NCBI GenBank assembly: GCA_029907315.1
Contig: JARYME010000015.1
Location: 1 to 42,735, forward strand
Reading direction: 5' to 3'
Length of the DNA stretch: 42,735 nt
From: Armatimonadota bacterium
Lineage (GTDB): Bacteria > Armatimonadota > UBA5829
In this document: positions 27,111-33,817 of the stretch, one piece after another
Position numbering within the stretch: the stretch's first letter is position 1
Layout: each line of letters opens with the position of its first letter
Made by a program: the position numbers and the translations under genes
Notes under the pieces: generated by a model
What the model saw: only the letters and a program-made list of their open reading frames with translations
Told to the model about the DNA's origin: nothing
Databases searched by the model: none

Positions 27111-28982
27111 ATGAACATAAAGCCCAGCAGCACGGCTGGTTTGAACCTTGCCTACGCGGTCGGTTGGTTTGCAGAAGACGATTCTTTTGTGGTCACTCAG
27201 CTGGGCGGCGAAAGCCCGCTCGGCTCGACGCTGGTAGGTCTCGGGTCCGATTACGCAGTTCACATTTCACCCGACGGCGCGGGTTGGAGCACATTTGCCG
27301 GCCTTGACATCACCAGCCCTCTCGGTACTGGCAAAGGGTGGTATATCCGCGACCGCGAAACCGGTGCAGTGTGGTCACCGTTCTTTCTTCCGGCGGGCGA
27401 GAAAGCTGACGATTTTGAAGTGCGGTTCTTCCCAGGCCAAGTGACTGCCTATGCGCTTAAGAATAAAATCGGCGCCAGCCTGACCATAACGGCACTCCCC
27501 AACAAGCCTGTTGAAGTGTGGCTTGTAAAACTGGAAAACCGTTCGGCACGCGAACGCAGCCTTACTTTTACTACATACTTCGAACCGTGTGTGGGCCAAG
27601 GGCTAGAGACTTGCTATAAGACGCGTGAGAAGCTGCTCCTTATGCGCAGATCTCTTTCCTCCGCCGTCGGGGACGCGGCTGCAGTTGGAGACATGGTTCT
27701 TTTTCACGGGAGTACCCTCACGCCGGTCCGTTTTCAGACAGACAAAATGCGATTCATCGGCGACGGTAGAACGCTCAAGAACCCACTGGAACTTGATTCA
27801 GACGCTCAGCCTCCTTGCGAGGGAATTGTCGAAAACCCTGCAGCAAGTTTCACTGTCGACATTGAACTGCCAATCGAGGGCGAAGCGGAGTTCGGTTTTT
27901 ATGTGGGGGTCGCCAGGAACCCTGAACACGCGATTGATCTTGCCAAAGGGTTGAACAAAAGTTCGCTCGTCCGCGAAGCGGTGCATATGGCGCGCATGAA
28001 ATGGGAATCTGCATGCTCGCTCGTTCGACTCGACTCTCCAGACCATGTTCTGAATGCCTTTGTCAACACCTGGCTGCCGTATGAAGCCTACGCCGGCTGG
28101 ATGCGTCAGCGCACCGGAGGCGTCTGCCTGGATCCTTTGCTTGTGGCCGACTGCATAAGGCGCTACTATCCCATATGTGCCGCTGTACCGGATGCAGCAC
28201 GCAGCAGTCTTGTGAGTTTTGCTGCTGGGCTGAGTTTGTCCGGAGCTTACACAGAAGACAACAAGAACTTCGCTTCGCTTCCTCTCAGCGAGTTGATCTG
28301 GTTGCCTCTTACAGTAGCTCGATATGTGGTCGAAACTGGGGATGCTGCCATACTTGCAGAAACAGTTCAGCCGTTGGAAGGTGCTGGGGAGGAACTGACT
28401 CTGCAAGACCAATGCGAGAGAATACTTGAGATTTGTGCAGCTTCGCCGAGCGAGGCGGGACCGCTGTTCCCTCGAGCCTTGATAGCCTGGCGGGACATTC
28501 TGGAGAGCTGTGCCCAGCCTCGGACGGCAGTCGAAGAGATTCTGCACTCTGATCGCGATAGCCAAGATCCGAAGGATACTCAAAAGCTGCCAAGACGCAT
28601 TCGGCACATGCTCGCAGCCTCTGCTCTTCTCAATGAAGCACGCTATCGTTCATTGATTGAAGCGTTTTTTGCGTCGGAAAACGCACCTGTCGGCGACTGC
28701 GCCGTGGCGTGCGTCGCGTTTACAGAGATCACCGAAAAAATCCTAGGCGTGTTGCCGCTGTGCGAAGGCTTGGAACTATCGCCTCATCTTCCGGATTCTT
28801 GGCACGACTACGAAATCACGCGGCAGCTGAGAGGGGATAAGTATAAAATTCATGTGAAGAGGTCTCTGCGCCCGTCGAAAGCGCGCGTAACGGTTACAGT
28901 GGACGGTATTCCCATCAATGACTTTGTGATCCCTGAGTTCAGCGACGGGCTAGAACATATGGTGGAAGTGGTATTCAGTTGA
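27111..28982 (+). CDS. GH94-like (cellobiose phosphorylase-type) protein with reduced catalytic domain
   Basis: About 623 residues from the ATG at 27111, behind AGGGGTG; a GTG at 27099 is an alternative. The N-terminal half follows GH94/GT36 proteins: GWYIRDRETGAVWSP, VWLVKLENRSARERSL, TYFEPCVG, then RFIGDGRTLKNPLEL. The C-terminus (YEITRQLRGDKYKIHV...VTVDGIPI) also matches. The alpha-barrel between them (about 310-560) is short; the usual FRDQLQD-type segment is replaced by GGVCLDPLLVAD and no clear DWND motif is present. It may be a binding or scaffold derivative, or a divergent phosphorylase. With no signal peptide it is cytoplasmic. It is last in the GH4 cassette, 86 bases after the GH42-like gene. 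Confidence 0.72.
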   Translation: MNIKPSSTAGLNLAYAVGWFAEDDSFVVTQLGGESPLGSTLVGLGSDYAVHISPDGAGWSTFAGLDITSPLGTGKGWYIRDRETGAVWSPFFLPAGEKADDFEVRFFPGQVTAYALKNKIGASLTITALPNKPVEVWLVKLENRSARERSLTFTTYFEPCVGQGLETCYKTREKLLLMRRSLSSAVGDAAAVGDMVLFHGSTLTPVRFQTDKMRFIGDGRTLKNPLELDSDAQPPCEGIVENPAASFTVDIELPIEGEAEFGFYVGVARNPEHAIDLAKGLNKSSLVREAVHMARMKWESACSLVRLDSPDHVLNAFVNTWLPYEAYAGWMRQRTGGVCLDPLLVADCIRRYYPICAAVPDAARSSLVSFAAGLSLSGAYTEDNKNFASLPLSELIWLPLTVARYVVETGDAAILAETVQPLEGAGEELTLQDQCERILEICAASPSEAGPLFPRALIAWRDILESCAQPRTAVEEILHSDRDSQDPKDTQKLPRRIRHMLAASALLNEARYRSLIEAFFASENAPVGDCAVACVAFTEITEKILGVLPLCEGLELSPHLPDSWHDYEITRQLRGDKYKIHVKRSLRPSKARVTVTVDGIPINDFVIPEFSDGLEHMVEVVFS

Positions 28983-28991
28983 CCTGCGTGC

Positions 28992-29771
28992 CTACCACTT
29001 CTTCCGAACCGGAATCCCTGCTTTCGAGAGCTCTTCTTTGATCTGTGCGATCGTATATTCGCCCGTGTGGATTATGCTTGCTATTATGGCTGCGTCCGCT
29101 TTGCCTTCCGTGAATACCTCGATTAAGTGTTGAGGACTGCCGGCGCCTCCCGACGCAACCACCGGCACACCAACGTTCGTTGCTATAAGCCGGGTGAGGT
29201 TGAGTTCATAACCGCCGCGCGTCCCGTCGGCATCCACTGAGTTGACCACAATCTCTCCTGCGCCCAAGTCTTCCGCACGTTTTGCCCATTCGAGCGCGTC
29301 TAGTCCTGTTCGCTGCCTAAAACCCCGGATCGTTACCTCGTACCCACTCGGGAACCGCCTGAAGTCGGGATTGGCAACAGGGTCCATTCCCAGAACTATG
29401 CACTGACGCCCGAAAACTCGCGCGCCTTCGGCAATTATAGACGGGTTTTCCACGGCAAGAGAGTTTATCGAAACCTTCTCGGCGCCTGCGAGTAGCACGG
29501 CTTGCATGTCGTCAAGACCCCTTATCCCGCCGCCGACCGCAAATGGGATATGTATTACGCGGGCTACTTCCCGCACCATCTCTATATCAATGGGCCGGTT
29601 CTCTGCTGATGCTGTGATGTCATAGAAAACGAGTTCGTCGCAGCCGCCCTCGCTGTAAGCGACAGCCATTTCGATGGGATCGCCGAGGTCCACGTTCCCC
29701 TGAAACCTTACTCCTTTAGTAACCTTCCGGTTTCTGACGTCAAGACACGGTATGATTCGCTTCGTCAGCAT
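28992..29771 (-). CDS. hisF: Imidazole glycerol phosphate synthase, cyclase subunit
   Basis: HisF is the TIM-barrel subunit that joins ammonia and PRFAR to make IGP and AICAR in histidine synthesis. From the ATG at 29771 it has 259 residues. RIIPCLDVRNRKVTKGVRF carries the catalytic Asp; ELVFYDITAS, AVGGGIRGLDD, VLGMDP (second catalytic Asp), VNSVDADGTRGGYEL and VVASGGAGSPQHL follow. It overlaps hisH by seven bases, so the two subunits are co-translated. No other his genes are in the window. Confidence 0.95.
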   Translation of the reverse strand: MLTKRIIPCLDVRNRKVTKGVRFQGNVDLGDPIEMAVAYSEGGCDELVFYDITASAENRPIDIEMVREVARVIHIPFAVGGGIRGLDDMQAVLLAGAEKVSINSLAVENPSIIAEGARVFGRQCIVLGMDPVANPDFRRFPSGYEVTIRGFRQRTGLDALEWAKRAEDLGAGEIVVNSVDADGTRGGYELNLTRLIATNVGVPVVASGGAGSPQHLIEVFTEGKADAAIIASIIHTGEYTIAQIKEELSKAGIPVRKKW

Positions 29772-30388
29772 TTGCCATCCCACCGCACAAAGTTTGCGAG
29801 CAGTTGCAGACCTATTCGACCGGAACGTTCCGGATGAAATTGTACAGCCACGATGTTTGAGCAGCCGATGACCGACGCGAAACTCACTTCGGCGTATTCC
29901 GTTTCTCCGAACACATGTGCCTTGTCAGACGGCACCGGATAATAGCTGTGCACAAAGTAGAATTCGCTTTCGTCTTCTATTCCTTCGAAGATCGGATGCG
30001 GTTTGACGATGCGGACGGTATTCCAGCCGATATGTGGTATCTTGTAGGACGGATCGGCAGGGGCGAACCGCCTGACCTCACCGGGCAGCACTCCGAGGCA
30101 TTCGGTGCCACCGTCCTCTTCTGAGTAGTCCAGTATGATCTGCGTGCCGAGACAAATACCCAGAAATGGCTTTCCTGAGCGAGCCGCTTGTCGGATTGCT
30201 CCAATAAGGCCGAGCTGCTCCAAGTTGCGCACGGCTTCGCCAGCCGCGCCCACACCCGGGAATATTATCCGGTCGGCTGCTGAGATGGTCGAAGCATCGC
30301 TTGTAATAACACATTCAGCTCCGATGTGCTCCAGGGCAAGCCGGACGCTTGTGAGGTTTCCTGCTTTGTAGTCGATGATAGCAATCAA
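29765..30388 (-). CDS. hisH: Imidazole glycerol phosphate synthase, glutaminase subunit
   Basis: HisH releases ammonia from glutamine for HisF. The 207 residues begin MIAIIDYKAGNLTSV and hold the class I amidotransferase triad: Cys79 in GICLGTQ, and the His and Glu in VAVQFHPERSG. The start is a TTG at 30388 without an obvious Shine-Dalgarno, but the family N-terminus begins exactly there. The upstream 180 bases hold no gene; a small inverted repeat (CTCTA/TAGAG at about 30414-30431) lies close to the start. Confidence 0.95.
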   Translation of the reverse strand: MIAIIDYKAGNLTSVRLALEHIGAECVITSDASTISAADRIIFPGVGAAGEAVRNLEQLGLIGAIRQAARSGKPFLGICLGTQIILDYSEEDGGTECLGVLPGEVRRFAPADPSYKIPHIGWNTVRIVKPHPIFEGIEDESEFYFVHSYYPVPSDKAHVFGETEYAEVSFASVIGCSNIVAVQFHPERSGRIGLQLLANFVRWDGKC

Positions 30389-30568
30389 TTGGTGTTGGCT
30401 AACAGCTGTACTTCTCTACCAAATAGAGTAGCAAATTGAGCAGCACGCTTGCAACCAGGCGGCATTAGGGTTAAGTGCAGTCCGTTACCGGTAGATGGAG
30501 AATACCCTTGTCGTTTAGCTTTTTGCACGCGGCTTAGTAGGGCTGCGTGTTACGGCAGGAAGTTTGTC

Positions 30569-30820
30569 TTACGTGTTCGTCTGCTTGCCGTAGTGCTTCT
30601 CTAGGTATTCAATTATCTTGTCGTCGTCATCTGCTATTACAGTGCCGTCATCGCAGACAAGAGTAGGAATCCCCGCTTGTCCTGAGATTTCGATAAGTTC
30701 TTTGCGTTCAGGCTTTGCGCGCGGGACGTCCACGCAGATATAGTCTATGCCGAGTTCGGCCATTTTTGCGCGCACTCTGGCACAATAAGGGCACCAGTCA
30801 GCTTGGTAGAGTTTTAGCAA
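30569..30820 (-). CDS. Glutaredoxin-like thioredoxin-fold protein (TTG start)
   Basis: An 83-residue protein with the active site DWCPYC at residues 8-13, the cis-Pro in GIPTLVCDDG, and the C-terminal DDDDKIIEYLEKHYG. This fits small glutaredoxins of the NrdH/Grx type that reduce disulfides in the cytosol. The open frame extends 67 codons upstream without family sequence. The TTG at 30820 is preceded by GAGGTGA at proper distance and gives the usual glutaredoxin length, so it was chosen. Confidence 0.88.
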   Translation of the reverse strand: MLKLYQADWCPYCARVRAKMAELGIDYICVDVPRAKPERKELIEISGQAGIPTLVCDDGTVIADDDDKIIEYLEKHYGKQTNT

Positions 30821-31125
30821 CTTCTCACCTCGGTTTTCGTCGCTTTGCGTTTTGCCGCCGACCGCTTGTCGGCTGACGAGCACATTTAAGTATTCCATCA
30901 TGAGCTGCTTGCCGAAACCTGGGATGTCGCGGCGCTTCTGAACCTGCGTATGAGTTGGCAAGTAGGACTTGAGTTCAGTGCACGAAATATTGCGCGTGCG
31001 AGCTTCCGCGCCAGGCAGCATTTTTGTCGATTTGGCTGTAAAGGAAACAGATTTCGTGTCGTCAAATCAATTAACACGCCACTAACGCGTCTAGGTGTAT
31101 CAATTCTGCGGGGAGGTCGTACAAC
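30821..31125. other. Divergent intergenic region between glutaredoxin and a secreted protein gene
   Basis: About 305 bases without a supported gene. It holds an inverted repeat, GCCGAC / GTCGGC with a five-base spacer (near 30860-30877), on the glutaredoxin leader side, and GGGGAGG ahead of the ATG at 31126. No convincing -35/-10 pair was found. The frame continuing upstream of glutaredoxin here has no recognisable protein sequence. Confidence 0.5.
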
Positions 31126-32034
31126 ATGAAACGCTGGTTTGTACTGTTCTTGGTCGGTGTGGTTATTTGCTGCGCTGTGTGGTCGGCTTCGGCTGAGCCG
31201 GTCAAACTTGCGTACAAATTCACTAAGGGCGAACTTGACAAGTATCGCTCGAATATCTCCGTAACCATCACCACATCTTCTGGGCCGGGTAAGCCCAGCA
31301 TACCGCCTATAGTGGTGACCATGGAGACGGTGCAGCAAAGCCGCACGCTCGAGGTGCTGCCCGATGGCTCCGCCAAAGTCCGCGTAAGTCACTCGATTTC
31401 GTCCGTGAGCGTGTCCGGTGTGCCCAAGGGCAAGACACCTGCCGTTCCCAAGCAGAGCTTCTCGTTGGTTTACACAATGAGCCCTCAGGGACGCATAACT
31501 TCGGTCGAGGGCGCGCAGAACCTGCAGAAGATGTTTGAATCCGCAGGGTTGCGTAACTTCGACATGAGTTTCCTTACCAACCAAATGGCCAGCTATGTGC
31601 TCCTGCCGGAAGAACCTATTGATATCGGTTCCACTTGGAAACAGGTGATTCCGCTTCCGCTCGGCTGGGGAGAGGTGAGTGTGGAATCTACCCTTGATTC
31701 TTACGGGGAGAAAATATGGTCGCAGACGGCTGCGCGGATCTCGCAAAAGTTTACCGGCCGAATGGATTTGGGTCAGGTTGTGAGGTCGCTGGCGGGTTCG
31801 ATGGCGAGCACTGAAAAGGAGCGTCAAGCAGCATCGCAAATAACCGGCACTATGGATATGAACGGCACTATGACGTTTCTCTTTGCTCCTGAGCTGGGTA
31901 AGATCCTGAAAGGCAGCGGGCAGATGTGGGCTGAAATGACGCTCAATATGCCCGGGGCAGCAGTGGCTCAGGGTGCTCCTTCGCAAATGCAGATGCATAT
32001 GGATATGAAGTGCAGCATCACCAGGTTCAAGTGA
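31126..32034 (+). CDS. Secreted protein of unknown function (DUF6263-like texture)
   Basis: A 302-residue product with a signal peptide (KRWFVLFLVGVVICCAVWSASAE) and a good GGGGAGG ribosome binding site. The mature protein starts VKLAYKFTKGELDKYRSNISVTI, contains a Pro-rich linker and several Met-rich strands, and includes the pattern LLPEEPIDIGSTWKQVIPLPLG followed by a long beta-rich half. This layout resembles periplasmic or lipoprotein-like DUF6263 proteins, from memory only. There is no catalytic motif and no lipobox. Function unknown. Confidence 0.78.
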   Translation: MKRWFVLFLVGVVICCAVWSASAEPVKLAYKFTKGELDKYRSNISVTITTSSGPGKPSIPPIVVTMETVQQSRTLEVLPDGSAKVRVSHSISSVSVSGVPKGKTPAVPKQSFSLVYTMSPQGRITSVEGAQNLQKMFESAGLRNFDMSFLTNQMASYVLLPEEPIDIGSTWKQVIPLPLGWGEVSVESTLDSYGEKIWSQTAARISQKFTGRMDLGQVVRSLAGSMASTEKERQAASQITGTMDMNGTMTFLFAPELGKILKGSGQMWAEMTLNMPGAAVAQGAPSQMQMHMDMKCSITRFK

Positions 32035-32162
32035 TCGGATGCACCTACAGTGTCTTATGGCGGCACTAAGCAGGGTCTTTTTAGGGTTTGTGAGTGTGAC
32101 CCGTGGTTCAAGTTTCTGGGTGCCGCTTAAGGTTGAAGTTCACTGTCAGATATTGTCACCAG

Positions 32163-32190
32163 GCTCTCGCTAAGGGAGTTGTAATTTTTT
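32163..32190 (+). terminator. Possible weak intrinsic terminator
   Basis: GCTCTC (32163-32168) can pair with GGGAGT (32174-32179), including two G-U pairs, followed within five bases by a run of six T. It lies 130 bases after the secreted-protein gene and just upstream of the TTGACA box of the next promoter. The stem is short. Confidence 0.35.
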
Positions 32191-32201
32191 CTTTTTACCC
32201 C

Positions 32202-32230
32202 TTGACAGCTCCGCGACCTTGGGGTAAACT
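32202..32230 (+). promoter_or_regulatory. Sigma70-type promoter of the PEP-CTERM protein gene
   Basis: Perfect TTGACA (32202-32207), a 17-base spacer and TAAACT (32225-32230). A T-rich tract just upstream (about 32185-32197) could serve as an UP element. The predicted transcription start is near 32237, which leaves a leader of about 225 bases before the ATG at 32462. Confidence 0.75.
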
Positions 32231-32236
32231 GCTCAC

Positions 32237-32461
32237 CAGATGAGGTGGGCGAGCTTGCAACTGCGCACTTACTGCAGGAGGCGAGATGCTCGCCCGCGGA
32301 TGTGCGGTGCGTCGGGTCGATGAGCCGGCGAGCTCGTCCGTAACTAAGTGGCTCGATGGGCGCACAGTAGAATCAGGTAGAGGAAAGGAGAGGGTTTCTC
32401 GGGTGCGTAGAAATTGCTTCCTCTCTAGACATAGTACCAACGAGGAAAGGAGGGTCGATAG
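32237..32461 (+). promoter_or_regulatory. Long structured 5' leader, candidate cis-regulatory RNA
   Basis: The leader contains mutually exclusive hairpins. GCTCGCCC (32288-32295) can pair with the distal GGGCGAGC (32247-32254) or, through CTCGCC, with the adjacent GGCGAG (32280-32285). A closing stem TGTGCG/CGCACA (32301-32306 with 32361-32366) encloses the hairpin GATGAGC/GCTCGTC (32319-32325 with 32332-32338). The 11-mer GAGGAAAGGAG occurs twice: at 32380-32390 and at 32442-32452, where it is the ribosome binding site. TTCCTC (32418-32423) can pair with either copy. It was not recognised as a known riboswitch class. A 27-codon ORF starts at 32240. Confidence 0.5.
32240..32323 (+). CDS. Possible leaderless short upstream ORF (27 residues)
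   Basis: An ATG three bases after the predicted transcription start opens a 27-codon frame ending in TGA at 32321-32323. The encoded peptide is Arg-rich and resembles no known family. There is no Shine-Dalgarno, so it could be translated only as a near-leaderless message. Ribosomes on it would disrupt the first hairpins of the leader. It may be chance. Confidence 0.2.
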   Translation: MRWASLQLRTYCRRRDARPRMCGASGR

Positions 32462-33148
32462 ATGAGGAGAGTTCTAGTTCTCATGGCCGTGCTTGCAATG
32501 GTGTTTGTCGCAACTTGTTGCGCGAGCTGGGCCGCCGCAGATTGGAGGCTCACGCTCACACAAGGCGTTTGGCAGTCTGGAACCGTATACTGGATGGGGT
32601 CAAACCAGGATGTTTATGCAGGCGCCCTGAAAATGAAGGTTGACAAATACGATGCCGGACATCAAAACATCATCCAGACGTACTACAGCTGGATGTACTG
32701 CATTGACAAGGCATGGTACGATCCAAACGATTGGTACGAGCGTCAGCAGGGCGGAATCCCGATCAACAACATCCCTGATTTGAATGAGGATAAATGGGCT
32801 CGGAAGGTATGGCTAATCAACCGATACGGATGGAACAGCTGGCTTGATGTGGACAAGGCAACCGGCCTTCAGCTGGCGATATGGGAGGTTATTACAGACG
32901 ATACGCTGGACCTGAATGCCGGGAATTTCCAAATAGTCAGCGGGTATTCGACGGCCGCAATCAGCTATGCTAACACTTTGTTGGGCCTCGTTCAGAAGGC
33001 TTCACAGGCTGAGATTGCTGCCGACATATACTACGTCAACGACCAGAACATGAACGAAGTTCCTCCCATTCCCGAGCCGTTCACGCTTGTCCTCGCGACG
33101 CTCGGAATCGGTACGGTGGCAGGCTTGCGCAGGCTTGTGGCTCGGTAA
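32462..33148 (+). CDS. PEP-CTERM-anchored surface protein with candidate Cys-Gln thioester domain
   Basis: A 228-residue product with a signal peptide (VLVLMAVLAMVFVATCC), a mature domain and a C-terminal sorting signal: PEP at 204-206, a hydrophobic helix (FTLVLATLGIGTVAGL) and a basic tail RRLVAR. PEP-CTERM proteins are processed by an exosortase; none is in this window. The mature domain has MYCIDKAWYDP (Cys80) and, 57 residues on, TGLQLAIWEV (Gln137), preceded by KVWLINRYGW. Cys...Gln with QLAIWE is the pattern of thioester domains, which form an internal Cys-Gln bond and attach covalently to host or matrix amines. AAAGGAGG precedes the ATG, and a strong terminator follows. Confidence 0.83.
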   Translation: MRRVLVLMAVLAMVFVATCCASWAAADWRLTLTQGVWQSGTVYWMGSNQDVYAGALKMKVDKYDAGHQNIIQTYYSWMYCIDKAWYDPNDWYERQQGGIPINNIPDLNEDKWARKVWLINRYGWNSWLDVDKATGLQLAIWEVITDDTLDLNAGNFQIVSGYSTAAISYANTLLGLVQKASQAEIAADIYYVNDQNMNEVPPIPEPFTLVLATLGIGTVAGLRRLVAR

Positions 33149-33213
33149 GCTCTAGGCGTTGTTTCTTTCGGGTTCAGCGCTGAGAGCGCAAGCGATTGGA
33201 TCTGAATCGCGAA

Positions 33214-33242
33214 GGGGTCGGTTCTCCCGACCCCTCTTTTTT
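33214..33242 (+). terminator. Rho-independent terminator of the PEP-CTERM gene
   Basis: GGGGTCGG (33214-33221) pairs with CCGACCCC (33227-33234) around a five-base loop, followed by TCTTTTTT. It lies 66 bases after the stop codon. Confidence 0.9.
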
Positions 33243-33316
33243 GCCTGTGCCGCCGGCAAAACTAGTTCACCCCGTCCTTGATCCCGTGTCCGGGTATTCT
33301 TCGCTTCGATGAAGGG

Positions 33317-33341
33317 GATCCTGAATCGAGTTCAGGATGAC
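33317..33341. repeat. Single palindromic intergenic repeat, inverted relative to the adjacent array
   Basis: ATCCTGAA and TTCAGGAT form an 8-bp inverted repeat around three bases. Read on the minus strand it matches the consensus of the neighbouring units (GTCATsCyGAACTnGATyCrGsATC), so it is the same repeat family in opposite orientation. Confidence 0.7.
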
Positions 33342-33368
33342 GTTTTTCGGTACGTCAAGTGAAGCGAG

Positions 33369-33578
33369 TCCACCCAGGATCTGATTCGCCATCCATCAGT
33401 CGCCCAAGGAGTCATGCCTAAATTTATGTGCCATCCACCGGACGCTCGCGGTGTCATGCCGAACTTGGTTCACCGTTTGTAGGCTGGCTAAGGACTCATG
33501 CCGATCTTGATTCGGCATCTGCCAGGCGCCTACGGGGTCATGCCGAACTTGATCCGGCATCCAGGAGTTTGTCACTCA
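33369..33578 (+). repeat. Tandem array of five palindromic repeats with a 42-bp period
   Basis: Units begin at 33369 (degenerate), 33411, 33453, 33495 and 33537, each exactly 42 bp apart. Each has a core of about 23-27 bp like GTCATGCCGAACTTGATCCG followed by GCATCCA. The cores at 33495 and 33537 are good palindromes (ATGCCG with CGGCAT) and the others are decayed. The remaining 15-19 bases per unit differ. The core resembles REP-like repeats found between genes in many bacteria. Confidence 0.75.
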
Positions 33579-33740
33579 GAGTAGGAAACCCCGGATCCAA
33601 TCCATAGTGTCGTATAGCCCACACACCGCCCCATACTTAACCCGGGCTTCCTTAGACGTAGGGTAAGCGGTACCTTTCTCGTGATACTGAACCCGCTTCC
33701 GTATCCACACTAGGCTAACTACCAAGATTCCTATCTGTTC

Positions 33741-33770
33741 TAGACTAACCAGTGCAATTTGCATTAGAAT
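33741..33770 (+). promoter_or_regulatory. Weak promoter candidate for the aldolase operon
   Basis: TAGACT (33741-33746) and TAGAAT (33765-33770) are separated by 18 bases, about 48 bases before the GTG start. They match the consensus at four and five of six positions. Confidence 0.35.
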
Positions 33771-33817
33771 AGCAATCGCGTGAGCGACAAGCGACCAAAC
33801 ACCACAGGAGGCTTTAG

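Larger units (their letters stand above)
33243..33817. other. Intergenic region with repeats and no supported gene
   Basis: About 575 bases between the terminator and the aldolase gene. It contains the inverted single repeat, the 42-bp array, and a region after 33579 with a 62-codon minus-strand frame (33576-33764) that lacks a ribosome binding site and recognisable sequence. Immediately upstream of the aldolase is a weak promoter candidate. Confidence 0.6.

Noticed and set aside
27798-28607. 269-codon minus-strand frame inside the GH94-like gene
   Set aside because: Antisense shadow of a gene with clear family similarity; no start signal.
30510-30568. Terminator after the glutaredoxin gene
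   Set aside because: A stem (CACGC...GCGTG) exists, but on the transcribed strand it is followed by A-rich rather than T-rich sequence.
30898-31998. 366-codon minus-strand frame opposite the secreted-protein gene
   Set aside because: Composition is Arg/His/Ser rich as in antisense shadows; the plus strand has a signal peptide and a good ribosome binding site.
32237-32461. RNase P RNA, SRP RNA, c-di-GMP or cobalamin riboswitch in the leader
   Set aside because: GAGGAAAG occurs but the remaining conserved elements of these RNAs are missing.
33369-33578. CRISPR array
   Set aside because: The repeat cores are diverged, the linkers are only about 15-19 bases, and no cas genes are near; it fits REP-like palindromes better.
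33576-33764. 62-codon minus-strand frame between the repeat array and the aldolase gene
   Set aside because: No ribosome binding site, no recognisable family, partly overlaps repeat sequence; probably chance.
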